DNA of 64,000 nucleotides from contig NZ_JAFKRG010000034.1 of the NCBI RefSeq assembly GCF_019038415.1, positions 124,001 through 188,000 of the forward strand. The letters run 5' to 3'. The stretch comes from Synechococcus sp. CCY 9618. GTDB lineage: Bacteria; Cyanobacteriota; Cyanobacteriia; PCC-6307; Cyanobiaceae. The notes below the pieces were generated by a model, which saw only the letters and a list, made by a program, of their open reading frames with translations, was not told the origin of the DNA and did no database searches. A program made the translations under genes and the position numbers. Below are positions 1 through 9,285 of this stretch, one piece after another; position 1 is the first letter of the stretch, and each line of letters starts with the position of its first letter.

Positions 1-2
1 AT

Positions 3-1181
3 ATTCCCATCAGCAACTGCATCAACTCGGAGATCAACAAGATCTACGTGCTGACCCAGTTCAACAGCGCCTCACTCAATCGTCACCTGACGATGAGCTA
101 CAACCTCTCGGCCGGATTCGGCCAGGGCTTCGTGGAGGTGCTCGCCGCCCAGCAGACCCCCGACAGCCCCAGCTGGTTCGAAGGCACCGCCGATGCGGTG
201 CGCAAATACCAGTGGCTGTTTCAGGAGTGGGATGTGGACCACTACCTGATCCTCTCCGGCGACCAGCTGTACCGCATGGACTACAGCAAATTCGTGCAGC
301 ACCACATCGACACCGGTGCCGATCTCTCGGTGGGTGCCCTGCCGGTGGATGCCGCCCAGGCCGAGGGTTTCGGCCTGATGCGCACCACCTCCGAAGGACG
401 CATTCTGGAATTCAGCGAGAAGCCCAAGGGGGCGGCGCTCGAGGCCATGAAGGTGAACACCGAATCCCTGGGGCTCTCGGCAGAGGATGCCGTCAAGCGG
501 CCCTTCCTGGCCTCGATGGGCATCTACGTCTTCAACCGCAGCACCCTGTTCAACCTGCTGGCCAGCCATCTGGAGGCCACTGATTTCGGTAAGGAGATCA
601 TCCCCACCTCTCTGGTGGAAGGTGACAATCTGCAGACCTATCTCTTCGACGACTACTGGGAGGACATCGGCACGATCGGGGCGTTCTACGAGGCCAATCT
701 GGCCCTCACCGATCAGCCCAACCCGGCCTTCTCCTTCTATGACGAGAAGTTTCCCATCTACACCCGTCCCCGCTATCTTCCCCCCAGCAAACTCCAGGAC
801 GCCCAGGTGACCCGATCGATCATCGGCGAGGGGTCCCTGCTCAAGGCCTGCAGCATCCACCACTGCGTGCTCGGGGTGCGCTCCCGCGTCGAGGATGAGG
901 TGGTGCTTCAGGACACCCTGGTGATGGGGGCCGACTTCTTCGAGTCGTCCGAGGAGCGGCTGGTGCTGCGCGAGCGGGGCGGCACTCCCATGGGGGTGGG
1001 CCGGGGCACCACCGTCAAGGGCGCCATCCTCGACAAGAACGTGCGCATCGGCCGCGACGTCACCATCGTCAACAAGGACCGGGTCGAGGAGGCCGACCGG
1101 CCGGAGCTGAACTTCTACATCCGCAATGGCATCGTGGTGGTGGTGAAGAACGGCACCATCGCCGACGGCACCGTCATCTGA
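3..1181 (+). CDS. glgC: Glucose-1-phosphate adenylyltransferase, 5'-truncated by window edge
   Basis: Makes ADP-glucose from glucose-1-phosphate and ATP, the committed step of glycogen synthesis. The reading frame is open from base 3 and codes 392 residues; the family is usually about 430, so roughly 40 N-terminal residues, including the nucleotide-binding GGxGxRL region, lie outside the window. Visible family marks are [12 protein letters not shown], the substrate-binding segment [25 protein letters not shown], and the C-terminal left-handed beta-helix ending in [17 protein letters not shown]. The GTG at 48 is internal and not the true start. Followed 113 bp downstream by gnd on the same strand, a grouping of glycogen and pentose phosphate genes. 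Confidence 0.96.
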   Translation: MPISNCINSEINKIYVLTQFNSASLNRHLTMSYNLSAGFGQGFVEVLAAQQTPDSPSWFEGTADAVRKYQWLFQEWDVDHYLILSGDQLYRMDYSKFVQHHIDTGADLSVGALPVDAAQAEGFGLMRTTSEGRILEFSEKPKGAALEAMKVNTESLGLSAEDAVKRPFLASMGIYVFNRSTLFNLLASHLEATDFGKEIIPTSLVEGDNLQTYLFDDYWEDIGTIGAFYEANLALTDQPNPAFSFYDEKFPIYTRPRYLPPSKLQDAQVTRSIIGEGSLLKACSIHHCVLGVRSRVEDEVVLQDTLVMGADFFESSEERLVLRERGGTPMGVGRGTTVKGAILDKNVRIGRDVTIVNKDRVEEADRPELNFYIRNGIVVVVKNGTIADGTVI

Positions 1182-1294
1182 GGCCTCCTCCGGGAGGGGC
1201 TGGGCCAGCAGTTGCTGACATCCCCCCACCGGAGACCGACGGCCCGCCGACCGCTGGCCACAGTGGCAACGAGATCCAACGGAACAACGGCCCC

Positions 1295-2713
1295 ATGAGC
1301 AAGGCGCATTTCGGACTCATCGGCCTGGGGGTGATGGGTGAAAATCTGGTCCTCAACGCAGAGAGGAACGGGTTCTCGAGCGTCGTCTACAACCGCACCT
1401 ACGCCAAGACCGAGGAGTTCCTGGCCGGCCGAGGTGCCGGCAAGGACATCGTCGGGGCGGCGACCCTGGCGGAGTTCGTGGCGGCCCTGGAGCGACCCCG
1501 TCGCATCCTGATGATGGTCAAGGCCGGCGATCCGGTGGACGCCACCATCGCCAGCATTTCCCCTCTGCTGGAGGAAGGCGACCTGCTGATCGACGGCGGC
1601 AACTCCCTCTACACCGACACCGAACGGCGGGTGGCGGAACTGGAGAGCAAGAGCTTCGGTTACATCGGCATGGGTGTCTCCGGCGGCGCCAAGGGGGCCC
1701 TGGAGGGCCCGAGCATGATGCCCGGCGGCACCCGGGCGGCCTACGACGCCATCGAGGGGCTGGTGCGCAAGATGGCCGCCCAGGTGGAGGATGGCCCCTG
1801 CGTCACCTACATCGGCCCCGGCGGCGCCGGCCACTTCGTCAAGACCGTCCACAACGGCATCGAGTACGGCATCGAGCAGATCCTGGCCGAGGCCTATGAC
1901 CTGATGAAGCGCATCGGCGGCATGGATGGCGATGCCATGGCCGATGTGCTGGGCGGCTGGAACCAGACCGAGGAGCTGGCCTCCTTCCTGGTGGAGATCA
2001 CCGAGGTGTGCCTGCGCACCAAGGATCCCGAGAGCGGCGGCGATCTGGTGGAGCTGATCGTGGATGCGGCGGGCCAGAAGGGCACGGGGCTCTGGACCGT
2101 GGTGAGCGCCCTGGAGATGGGTGTGCCTGTGCCCACCATCTATGCGGCCCTGAACGCGCGGGTGCTCAGCTCCCTGCGCAGCGAGCGGATGGCCGCCGAA
2201 TCGGTGCTGGCCGGGCCCGCCGCCCACAGCTTTCCGCTGGGCGAGCCCGCCACCGGCATGGAGCCCCTTCGCGACGCCTGCATCCTGGCCTGCATCGCCA
2301 GCTACGGCCAGGGGATGGCCCTGCTGCAGGAGGCCTCCAAGCTGCACGACTACCACCTGGATTTCTCCGCCATCGGCCAGATCTGGAAGGGGGGATGCAT
2401 CATCCGGGCCCGGCTGCTGCAGCGGATCCAGGACGCCTACGCAGCGAATCCCTCCCTGGCCAATCTGATGCTGGACCCCTGGTTCGCCGCCCAGGTCAAC
2501 CAGCGGATCGACGGCCTGCGCCAGGTGGTGGCGGGGGCAGCCCTGGCGGGCATCCCCGTGCCCTGCCTCAGCAGCACGCTTGATTACATCGACAGCTATC
2601 GCACCGGCCGCCTGCCCCAGAATCTGGTGCAGGCCATGCGCGACTGCTTCGGCTCCCATACTTACGAGCGCACCGATCGCCCCGGGGCGTTCCATACCGA
2701 ATGGCTCACTTGA
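1295..2713 (+). CDS. gnd: 6-phosphogluconate dehydrogenase, decarboxylating
   Basis: Oxidises 6-phosphogluconate to ribulose-5-phosphate and CO2 with NADP, the second oxidative step of the pentose phosphate pathway, which supplies NADPH in the dark. The 472-residue length is normal. The N-terminal Rossmann motif GLGVMGENL is followed by the substrate-binding signature GMGVSGGAKGALEGPSMMPGG (split here as GMGVSGG and ALEGPSMMPGG), then the catalytic FVKTVHNGIEYG segment. The C-terminus ends in GAFHTEWLT, as in the family. Its last 13 bases overlap the start of pgl, so the two are probably translated together. Confidence 0.97.
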   Translation: MSKAHFGLIGLGVMGENLVLNAERNGFSSVVYNRTYAKTEEFLAGRGAGKDIVGAATLAEFVAALERPRRILMMVKAGDPVDATIASISPLLEEGDLLIDGGNSLYTDTERRVAELESKSFGYIGMGVSGGAKGALEGPSMMPGGTRAAYDAIEGLVRKMAAQVEDGPCVTYIGPGGAGHFVKTVHNGIEYGIEQILAEAYDLMKRIGGMDGDAMADVLGGWNQTEELASFLVEITEVCLRTKDPESGGDLVELIVDAAGQKGTGLWTVVSALEMGVPVPTIYAALNARVLSSLRSERMAAESVLAGPAAHSFPLGEPATGMEPLRDACILACIASYGQGMALLQEASKLHDYHLDFSAIGQIWKGGCIIRARLLQRIQDAYAANPSLANLMLDPWFAAQVNQRIDGLRQVVAGAALAGIPVPCLSSTLDYIDSYRTGRLPQNLVQAMRDCFGSHTYERTDRPGAFHTEWLT

Positions 2714-3441
2714 CGCACCCCGCCACCCGCTATCACCTGATCGTGGCGGCCAGCGCCGAAGATCTGGCCCGCCAGACGGCCGAGCAGGTGGCCGCCGGCA
2801 TCGACCTGGCCCTGGCCGAGCGGGATCGGGCCCAGATCGCCCTGGCTGGGGGTGAAACCCCCAGAGCGGCCTACCGGCATCTCGGCGGCGAGCATCTGCC
2901 CTGGGAGCGGGTGGATGTGCTGCTGGGCGATGAGCGCTGGGTGCCCGCCGACGACCCCTCCAGCAACGCCCGCATGCTGCGTGAAACCCTGCTGGCCCAG
3001 ACACCGGCCAGTCGGGCCCGCTTCCATCCGGTGCCCACCGATCGCCCCACGCCTGAGGCCAGTGCCGAGGCCTACGCCGCCGAGCTGGCCGCCCTGTGCC
3101 CGGGCCCCCTGCCCCGCTTCGACGTGGTCCTGCTCGGTCTCGGCGATGACGGCCACACCGCCTCCCTCTTCCCCGGCACGGCGGCCCCCGGGGTGAGCGA
3201 CCGCAGCGTCACCATCGGCGCAGGCAAGGGTCTGCCGCGCATCACCCTCACCGCCCCGGTGCTCTCGGCTGCCCGCCGGGTGATCTTTCTGGTCAGCGGC
3301 GCCGGCAAGAATCAGGCTCTGGCTCGCCTGCTTGATCCCGCCGAGCCCGCCATGCGCACACCGGCCCGGCTGGTGCGACCCGCCGGCGAGGTGGTGATCC
3401 TGGCCGATGCCGCCGCCGCCGCCGATCTCCCCGACGCCTGA
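2701..3441 (+). CDS. pgl: 6-phosphogluconolactonase
   Basis: Hydrolyses 6-phosphogluconolactone to 6-phosphogluconate, the step immediately before Gnd. The 246-residue protein has the DevB/NagB-type marks GGETPRAAYRHL, GDERWVPADDPSSNARM and LLGLGDDGHTASLFPG, which include the substrate-phosphate and catalytic regions. The ATG at 2701 lies inside the end of gnd (13-base overlap), and the order gnd-pgl matches consecutive chemistry. The frame ends at 3441, just before the start of the CIA30 gene. Confidence 0.95.
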   Translation: MAHLTHPATRYHLIVAASAEDLARQTAEQVAAGIDLALAERDRAQIALAGGETPRAAYRHLGGEHLPWERVDVLLGDERWVPADDPSSNARMLRETLLAQTPASRARFHPVPTDRPTPEASAEAYAAELAALCPGPLPRFDVVLLGLGDDGHTASLFPGTAAPGVSDRSVTIGAGKGLPRITLTAPVLSAARRVIFLVSGAGKNQALARLLDPAEPAMRTPARLVRPAGEVVILADAAAAADLPDA

Positions 3442-3445
3442 CGTC

Positions 3446-4000
3446 ATGCAGGTGGTCGCCGGGGACGGATTCAGCGGCTGGCACGCCCTCAACGACACGG
3501 TGATGGGAGGCCGCAGCAGTGGCAGTTGCAGCGTCAGCAGCCGGGGCCTGCGCCTGGAGGGCGAGGTGGTGGAAGCCGGCGGCGGCTTCGTGAGCTGTCG
3601 CTCGCCGGTGTTCTCCCCGCCCCTGGATCTCTCCGGCCAGGCGGCCTTCGAGCTGGATCTGCAGGGGGATGGTCGTGATTACAAGCTGGCGGTGGCCTGT
3701 GCCGACGGAGTGGCTGGCCTCACCGAGCTGATCCCGGGCGGGGTGCGCTGGGTGGCCAACTTCGCCACCGCCGCCGACGCTCCCTGCCGGGTGAGGATTC
3801 CCTTCGACCATCTGCGCGCCTCCATCCGGGCCAGGCCCATCGAGGCCCTGCCCCTCGGCCTGCCCCTGCGCTTCGACCCCGGGCGCATCACCCGACTGCA
3901 GATCCTGCACTCCAGATTCGGCGATGATGGATCCGCCAACCCAGGGTTCCGGGCCGGCCCCCTGATCCTGGAGCTGATGGCGATCCATGCCGTGCCCTGA
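3446..4000 (+). CDS. CIA30-family protein (NADH dehydrogenase assembly-factor-like)
   Basis: A 184-residue CIA30-domain protein. In mitochondria CIA30/NDUFAF1 assists complex I assembly; in cyanobacteria the role is not settled. The diagnostic segment WHALNDTVMGGRSSGS sits at the N-terminus, followed by beta-rich sequence (AAFELDLQGDGRDYKLAV, RVRIPFDHLRASIR) and RITRLQILHSRFG, all typical of the galactose-binding-like fold. I prefer the ATG at 3446, because the frame open upstream to 3407 adds only a proline-rich stretch that overlaps pgl. No signal peptide is visible. It overlaps the next gene by 14 bases. Confidence 0.85.
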   Translation: MQVVAGDGFSGWHALNDTVMGGRSSGSCSVSSRGLRLEGEVVEAGGGFVSCRSPVFSPPLDLSGQAAFELDLQGDGRDYKLAVACADGVAGLTELIPGGVRWVANFATAADAPCRVRIPFDHLRASIRARPIEALPLGLPLRFDPGRITRLQILHSRFGDDGSANPGFRAGPLILELMAIHAVP

Positions 4001-4394
4001 GTCCCCCATCGGCAGTGCCAACACCGACCTGAGCCGGCTGGTGGCGTCCGCCGCCGATCTCTGCCGCAGGCCCCTGCGCCATGCCGTGGTGGCTGACCCT
4101 GAGGCTCCGGACCTGCAGCGCCTGGATCTCTGCCTTCGGCTCGAGGCCCGCACCCCCGAAGGTGAACGGATTCCCCAGGAGGACCTGGACCTGGAGATCT
4201 ATCGCAGCGGGGACGCCCTGAACCTGACCCTGAGCTGGCGGGATGACGGGGAGCGTCCCCTGCTCTGGCATGGCAGCCATCCCGTCTGGATGGAGGCGGC
4301 CACCGGGCAGCGCAGCGTCTGTCCTCCGGAGGGCCTGCCGCTGGAGGCCCTGGCGCGCCGGCTGAAGGCCCTGCTGCAACCCGATCAGGGCTGA
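3987..4394 (+). CDS. Conserved hypothetical protein, 135 aa
   Basis: A 135-residue soluble protein I cannot assign to a named family. It begins inside the end of the CIA30 gene (14-base overlap), which supports translation as part of the glgC-gnd-pgl-CIA30 run. The sequence is acidic, with alternating strands (DLQRLDLCLRLEARTPEG, ALNLTLSWRDDGERPLLWHG) and a leucine/alanine-rich C-terminal helix. No membrane segment or signal peptide is seen. It ends 34 bp before the convergent end of the CheB-CheR fusion. Confidence 0.7.
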   Translation: MPCPESPIGSANTDLSRLVASAADLCRRPLRHAVVADPEAPDLQRLDLCLRLEARTPEGERIPQEDLDLEIYRSGDALNLTLSWRDDGERPLLWHGSHPVWMEAATGQRSVCPPEGLPLEALARRLKALLQPDQG

Positions 4395-4428
4395 GGGCCC
4401 GATCCCAACGTCGCCGGGTTCTGGGCCC

Positions 4429-7400
4429 CTAGGCCGTGGGAAGCACCACCAGCAGGGAACCACTCACCATCGACGACGGCAGCTTCCACAGTTCGGCCCC
4501 CATCTGCAACGTGCTGCCGTCCCGATGGCGCAGGGCGAGGGTGGCTCTGGCGGGGGCGTCTGATCGAAGCGGCTGCCCCCCGGCCAGGAGCTCGGGCAGG
4601 TCGCAGAAGAGGGAGGCAGGGGAGCCCACCAGACTGTCCGGCTCGAATCCGATCAGCTGGCAGAGGGTGCCGTTGACCTTCACCACCCGCTGGCTGGCGT
4701 CAAGCACGACCATGGCGAAACTCTGGCTGCTGATCAGGGTCTCCAGCAGCAGCCCGAGGTCCCGGCTGTGTTCCTCGACCCGGTGCTCGGCGGTCACGTC
4801 GGAGAGCGTGCCGACCACATAGCGATCCATCTCCTCGTTGAGCACCTTGCCGGTCTCGAGCACCCAGCGGCGCAGGCCATCGCGGGTGGTGATCCGATAC
4901 TGGACCGACCAGCCTCCCTGGCGCAGATCGCGGCTGGCCCAGACCCGCTCCCGGTCTGCCGGATCGATGGCCTCATCGAGAAGTTCGGGCTTGTCGAACA
5001 GTTCAGCAGGGCTCCAGCCTGTGAGGGGCAGGAAGCGGCGGCTGGCATAGAGCAGGCGACGCATGGTGTAATCCCGCTTCCAGACGGCTTCGTCGAGGGC
5101 ATCGGTGAGGCTGGAGAACTCCCCGAGCGAGGCCTCGGCGGCCCGGCGCAGCGCCACCAGTTCCGACACATCGGTGAGGGTGACGATGGCCCCCCGCCGC
5201 TGGCCTTCCCGTTCCTGATAGGGCAGCACCTGGGCCATGTAGGCCACCTCCTCGCTGAAGGCCTCGATGCTGCGGCGGGGGGCTCCGGCCAGCACCTCAC
5301 CCAGGGCCGCCCGCAGTCCCGGCAGTCCCACGGTGGTGGGAACACCCAGGAGGGGCTGGCCGATGTCGCCATCCACCAGGGCGAAGACCCTTACGGCCAG
5401 TGGGGTGAAGCGGGTGACCCGCAGGTCCTTGTCGACGATCACCATGCCCTGGTTGAGGGAGGTTTGGATGTTTTCCAGGTCGGTGGTGAGCTGCACCAGT
5501 TCGTCGCCCCGGGTCCGCAGCTGCTGGTTGAGGGTGCCCAGTTCTTCATTGGTGGCCTGGAGTTCCTCGTTGGAGGATTCCAGCTCCTCGTTGGAGGACT
5601 GAAGCTCTTCCGATGAGGCCTGCAGCTCCTCGGCGGAGGCCTCAAGCTCCTCGTTGGCCCCCTCCAGATCCGCCAGAGAACGGCGCAGGGAATCCTGGCT
5701 GTTGAGCAATTCGTTCTCAAGCCGCGAGATCTCCCGATCGAAGTCCCCGTCGCGATCGAACGCATTGATCGTGGACGGGACATCAGCGCTGCCCGAACTC
5801 TCCTGCAGAAAGGTCAGCACGGTGAGCACCCGATCGCCGACCCGCATGGGGCGGGCCTCCAGGCGCAGGCGGATGTCGAACTCAGGAAGATGCACCAGGC
5901 GGCTTCGGATCGGTAGACCGTCCGCCCGGACCATCAGGAAAAGGGCGCGGGCTTCCGCCTGCAGCTCGGGCAGAAGGAAGGTGGTGGCGGCGCTGGAGAT
6001 CCGGCCTTCCGGCAAGCGGCAGAAGGGTCGCACCTCCCCGATCACCTCGACGAGTTCGTGGTTTTCATCCAGGACCACGCACGGGGGGCAGGTGCTGCGG
6101 ACCAGGGCCTCAAGGGTGGCGATGTGCTGCTCAGGAATGGTTTCGCGCAGGATCGACAACCGGCCCGCCGGTGCGACCGGGACGGTGGCACGCTGCTGGG
6201 AGAGGGCGAAGGAGCTGTTTCTTGGGGGCTGCCGCTCGGCGGTGCGGAAGAAGATGCGATGTTCGGCATCGGCCACACCGAAGCCGGGCGTGCGGTTGCC
6301 GAGCGATTCGGAGTGGCCCAGGAAGAGCAGACCGGCGGGCAGCAGACCGAAGCGGAACAGACTCAGCACCCGCTCCTGCAGAGGGGGGGTGAAATAGATG
6401 AGGGTGTTGCGACAGGAGATCAGGTCGAGCCTGGGGAACGGCGGGTCTTCCCCCACGTTGTGCCTGGCGAACACAACGCAGTTGCGCAGCGCCTCGCTGA
6501 TCACGATGTCGCCGTTGCGCTGAACCACGAAGCGATCCCTCAACTCCTCCGGAATCGCTATCGCAGCCGCTGCGGAATAGGTGGCCCGGCGGGCCACTGC
6601 CAGGCTTTCTTCGTCGAGATCGGTGCCGAAGATCTTGAGGTGGTTCGACAGATCCAGGGGATGGTCGAGCACCTCGCTGATCAGCATCCCCAGGGAGAAC
6701 ACCTCTTCGCCGGTGGCGCAGCCCGGCACCCACACCCGCAGCCGATCCTTCCGGGGCCGCTGGGCCACGTAGGCCCGCAGCACGTCTCCGAGGGCTGCAA
6801 AGGGTTCGGGGTCGCGGAAGAAGGAGGTCACGGTGACCAGCAGGTTCTGCGCCAGGGCGATGGGTTCGTTGGCATCCGTGGCCATCAGCTGGAGGTATCC
6901 CTCCACACTGTCCACCTGCCGGATCGCCATCCGCCGCTGCAGCTGCCGCCGCAGGGTGGAGGCCTTGTACTGGGAGAAATCGATGCCGGTCATGTGTTTC
7001 AACTGGCCCATGACGCTCGAGAGGTTCACGGGCTCGGCCTCCGGCAGGCATCGCCCCACCCAGTCGCCATCACCACGCATCAGTTCGTCGAGGCGCTTGG
7101 CGATCGCCGCCGGGTCCAGCACCAGATCGGCACCACCGAGGGCGATCGCGGCGGATGGCATGCCGTCGAAGCGGGCACTGTCCGGAGACTGGGCAATGGT
7201 GAGACCACCGGCAGCCCGCACGGCCCGCAGCCCTCGGGCACCGTCGGACCCTGTTCCCGAGAGCACCACGGCCACCCCCCGTTCAGCCCAGTGCTCGGCG
7301 ATCGACTCGAACAGGCGATCGACGCAGGGGCTGGGGCCGAAGCGCGGATCGGGATCGACCACCACCAGCCGGTTCTGCTGCACCGCGATGTCGTGGTTGG

Positions 7401-7779
7401 GGGGGGCCACGGCGATTGTGTCGGGGCGCAACTCGGCCCCATCGACCGCGACGAGAACCTCCAGCTCGGTGGTGCGCCCCAGCAGATCGACGATCAGGCT
7501 GCGGTGGTCGGGGGCCAGATGCTGGGCCACCACGTAGGCCACGCTGCCACCGGGCATCAGGCTGCCCACGAACGCCTGCAGGGCTTCGAGGCCCCCGGCC
7601 GAAGCCCCGATTCCCACCAGATGCACCAGGTCCCCATGGCGAGGCCCCTCGCTGGCGGTCGGCTCTCCAGGCGGGAGAGGATCCAGGGCCACCGAAGGCA
7701 GGCTGGGCTCGAGCGACGACGCCACATCTGGGTCCTGCAGGGAGGGCTCCTCGCTGGACGCTCCCTGCTCCATGGACAC
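4429..7779 (-). CDS. CheB-CheR-PAS fusion protein (methylesterase/methyltransferase sensor)
   Basis: A 1116-residue fusion. A CheB-type methylesterase domain (about 50-235) keeps the catalytic set Ser60 (GIGASAGG), His87 (AQHLAPDHRS) and Asp179 (SGTGSDGARG). A CheR methyltransferase domain (about 250-515) shows WVPGCATGEEVFSLG for SAM binding and LISCRNTLIYF. A heptad-rich coiled coil follows (about 670-790, repeated EELQ/SSNEEL units), then about three PAS-like domains (RVTRFTPLAVRVF; PLTGWSPAELFD; VVLDASQRVVKVNG). The protein stops after the last PAS domain; relatives usually continue into a histidine kinase or GGDEF/EAL output. There is no REC domain in front of CheB, and no chemoreceptor, CheA or CheW gene nearby. 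Transcribed divergently from the AraC regulator, so the two may be linked; targets unknown. Confidence 0.92.
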   Translation of the reverse strand: MSMEQGASSEEPSLQDPDVASSLEPSLPSVALDPLPPGEPTASEGPRHGDLVHLVGIGASAGGLEALQAFVGSLMPGGSVAYVVAQHLAPDHRSLIVDLLGRTTELEVLVAVDGAELRPDTIAVAPPNHDIAVQQNRLVVVDPDPRFGPSPCVDRLFESIAEHWAERGVAVVLSGTGSDGARGLRAVRAAGGLTIAQSPDSARFDGMPSAAIALGGADLVLDPAAIAKRLDELMRGDGDWVGRCLPEAEPVNLSSVMGQLKHMTGIDFSQYKASTLRRQLQRRMAIRQVDSVEGYLQLMATDANEPIALAQNLLVTVTSFFRDPEPFAALGDVLRAYVAQRPRKDRLRVWVPGCATGEEVFSLGMLISEVLDHPLDLSNHLKIFGTDLDEESLAVARRATYSAAAAIAIPEELRDRFVVQRNGDIVISEALRNCVVFARHNVGEDPPFPRLDLISCRNTLIYFTPPLQERVLSLFRFGLLPAGLLFLGHSESLGNRTPGFGVADAEHRIFFRTAERQPPRNSSFALSQQRATVPVAPAGRLSILRETIPEQHIATLEALVRSTCPPCVVLDENHELVEVIGEVRPFCRLPEGRISSAATTFLLPELQAEARALFLMVRADGLPIRSRLVHLPEFDIRLRLEARPMRVGDRVLTVLTFLQESSGSADVPSTINAFDRDGDFDREISRLENELLNSQDSLRRSLADLEGANEELEASAEELQASSEELQSSNEELESSNEELQATNEELGTLNQQLRTRGDELVQLTTDLENIQTSLNQGMVIVDKDLRVTRFTPLAVRVFALVDGDIGQPLLGVPTTVGLPGLRAALGEVLAGAPRRSIEAFSEEVAYMAQVLPYQEREGQRRGAIVTLTDVSELVALRRAAEASLGEFSSLTDALDEAVWKRDYTMRRLLYASRRFLPLTGWSPAELFDKPELLDEAIDPADRERVWASRDLRQGGWSVQYRITTRDGLRRWVLETGKVLNEEMDRYVVGTLSDVTAEHRVEEHSRDLGLLLETLISSQSFAMVVLDASQRVVKVNGTLCQLIGFEPDSLVGSPASLFCDLPELLAGGQPLRSDAPARATLALRHRDGSTLQMGAELWKLPSSMVSGSLLVVLPTA

Positions 7780-7824
7780 AGACCACTGATTGAAACAACT
7801 CTAGGCGGATGCCGGCCATCGGTT

Positions 7825-7855
7825 CCCCGGCACCCGGCGCAGACCGGCGCCGGGG
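7825..7855. other. Inverted repeat / hairpin in the CheBR-AraC intergenic region
   Basis: CCCCGGC at 7825-7831 is complementary to GCCGGGG at 7849-7855, with a second CCGG pair inside the loop. It lies 46 bases upstream of the CheB-CheR start and about 170 bases before the leader ORF. It could be a 5' UTR structure of the CheB-CheR transcript or an operator. No T-run follows on either strand, so I do not call it a terminator. The 328-bp gap holding it also contains the leader ORF at 8022. Confidence 0.4.
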
Positions 7856-8021
7856 AGGATGACCGTCCGGAAGACAGCAGGCTCAAGGCTTCACAGGTGA
7901 GGATGGGAGAAACGCCGATCTGGTCTTGATCGGGCCAACGGATGCTTCAGCCCCCTGAGTGCTTCTACTCACCTCTGAATGGTCCTATGGTGGCCAGAGC
8001 CTCACGAGGGAGAGGGCAAAA

Positions 8022-8117
8022 ATGGCCGCTAAGTCTAAGTATTTGATCAATAATGATTGGGCCGTTGTTGTGGCATCTGACCCGCCGCATCCATCAGGCA
8101 TAGGTTTATGCAGGTGA
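8022..8117 (+). CDS. Possible 31-codon leader ORF upstream of AraC regulator
   Basis: Starts with ATGGCCGCTAAG, preceded by a good ribosome binding site (GGGAGAGG, about 6 bases upstream), and codes MAAKSKYLINNDWAVVVASD plus 11 more residues. Its TGA at 8115-8117 shares a base with an in-frame ATG of the AraC gene (8117-8119), the arrangement expected for translational coupling or a regulatory leader peptide. Codon use is AT-rich (TCT, TAT, TTG, AAT, AAT, GAT, GTT, GTT), unlike the GC-rich neighbours. I do not recognise the peptide. It may be a genuine small protein, a leader, or chance. Confidence 0.4.
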   Translation: MAAKSKYLINNDWAVVVASDPPHPSGIGLCR

Positions 8118-9241
8118 TGCATCCATCATCACCGGTGGCCGAAAAGCAGATGTCCAGCGGCTCCTCCATGCCTCTTTTTCAGCATGCTGAAGCTGCCGGA
8201 TTCCGGAATCCTCTTCTCCGGAAGCCGCGCCTGATCGAAGATGCGGGGGCCAGTGCCGACCTGATGCGAGAAAGCCTGGCTCTCGTTGATCTGATTTCTC
8301 TGGACAGGGATCCGGGCTGGTGGTTCTACGGCGACAGTCTCATCCTGGGCAGCATCCCTGCCATCGCATGGACCGCCAGGCCCATGCGCCTCTGTTTCGG
8401 CGAACAGAGGCAGCTCATGGTCTTCATCGGCTATGGCGGCGAACAGCGGGTTCGCCAGGGCTCGCGCACCTGGCGTTGCCGAAGTGACAGTTGCCTGCTG
8501 ATGGCCAGTACGACCTGCTCTCTGGAAAGCTCCCTGTCCTCGGCCGTGGCCTTTCCCCTCTCCCATGAGCGACTGCTGCACACGGCCATGAGCATGGGAG
8601 GCCTGAATCACAAGCCCGGTGGCTGGAATCAGCATCTGGAGCAGGCCCATGGATGGAGCCTGCCGGGTGATCCTGCGGCTCCATCTCTTCAGGCGGCCCT
8701 GCGCCAGGTGATCGCCACCGCGGGGCAACTCTCCAGCTATGGGAACGGGCTCCTGGAGAGACTGCAGCTGGATGATCAGATCTATCGGTTGCTGGCCGCC
8801 ATGCTGTTGCCGGAGCTGCGTGAGGAGAAAACACTCGATCGCCTGCTGCATCGCCAGCGGCAGGGACGGGATGCATTCGATGAACTGATTGATTACATCA
8901 GGCAGAACCTCGGCGAGCCCCTCAACCTGACGTTGCTGGAGTCAAGGAGTCACTACTCACGGCGCGCTCTGCAGTACGCGTTCGTGGAACGGATGGGTTG
9001 CACCGCCACCCAGTGGATCCGCAAGCAGCGCCTCGACAAGGCCCGAGAGCACCTGGAGAAACCACGGCCCACGGACACGGTCGGAAGCATCTCCCGTGAG
9101 TGCGGCTATCGCTCTCTCGGGCTGTTCAGCGTGGATTTCCAGCAACGCTTCCACGTCAAGCCCTCCCAGCTGCTGCGGGAATCCCGGACATCGATCTTCG
9201 GTGCCCTGCCGGCTGCGTCCATTGCCCCTCCGGAGGAGTGA
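8108..9241 (+). CDS. AraC-family transcriptional regulator
   Basis: A 377-residue regulator with a C-terminal AraC/XylS double helix-turn-helix at about 265-360: LNLTLLESRSHYSRRALQYAF is the first HTH, and SISRECGYRSLGLFSVDFQQRF followed by KPSQLLRES is the second. The N-terminal 250 residues would bind a ligand or mediate dimerisation but match no family I can name. Two ATG starts are possible, 8108 and 8117; the second shares a base with the stop of the upstream small ORF (TGATG), and I cannot decide between them. Divergent from the CheB-CheR fusion. Confidence 0.88.
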   Translation: MQVMHPSSPVAEKQMSSGSSMPLFQHAEAAGFRNPLLRKPRLIEDAGASADLMRESLALVDLISLDRDPGWWFYGDSLILGSIPAIAWTARPMRLCFGEQRQLMVFIGYGGEQRVRQGSRTWRCRSDSCLLMASTTCSLESSLSSAVAFPLSHERLLHTAMSMGGLNHKPGGWNQHLEQAHGWSLPGDPAAPSLQAALRQVIATAGQLSSYGNGLLERLQLDDQIYRLLAAMLLPELREEKTLDRLLHRQRQGRDAFDELIDYIRQNLGEPLNLTLLESRSHYSRRALQYAFVERMGCTATQWIRKQRLDKAREHLEKPRPTDTVGSISRECGYRSLGLFSVDFQQRFHVKPSQLLRESRTSIFGALPAASIAPPEE

Positions 9242-9285
9242 AGAACCACCTCCGAGCGGTGACCTGAAAGCCGCTCCCGACCCCC

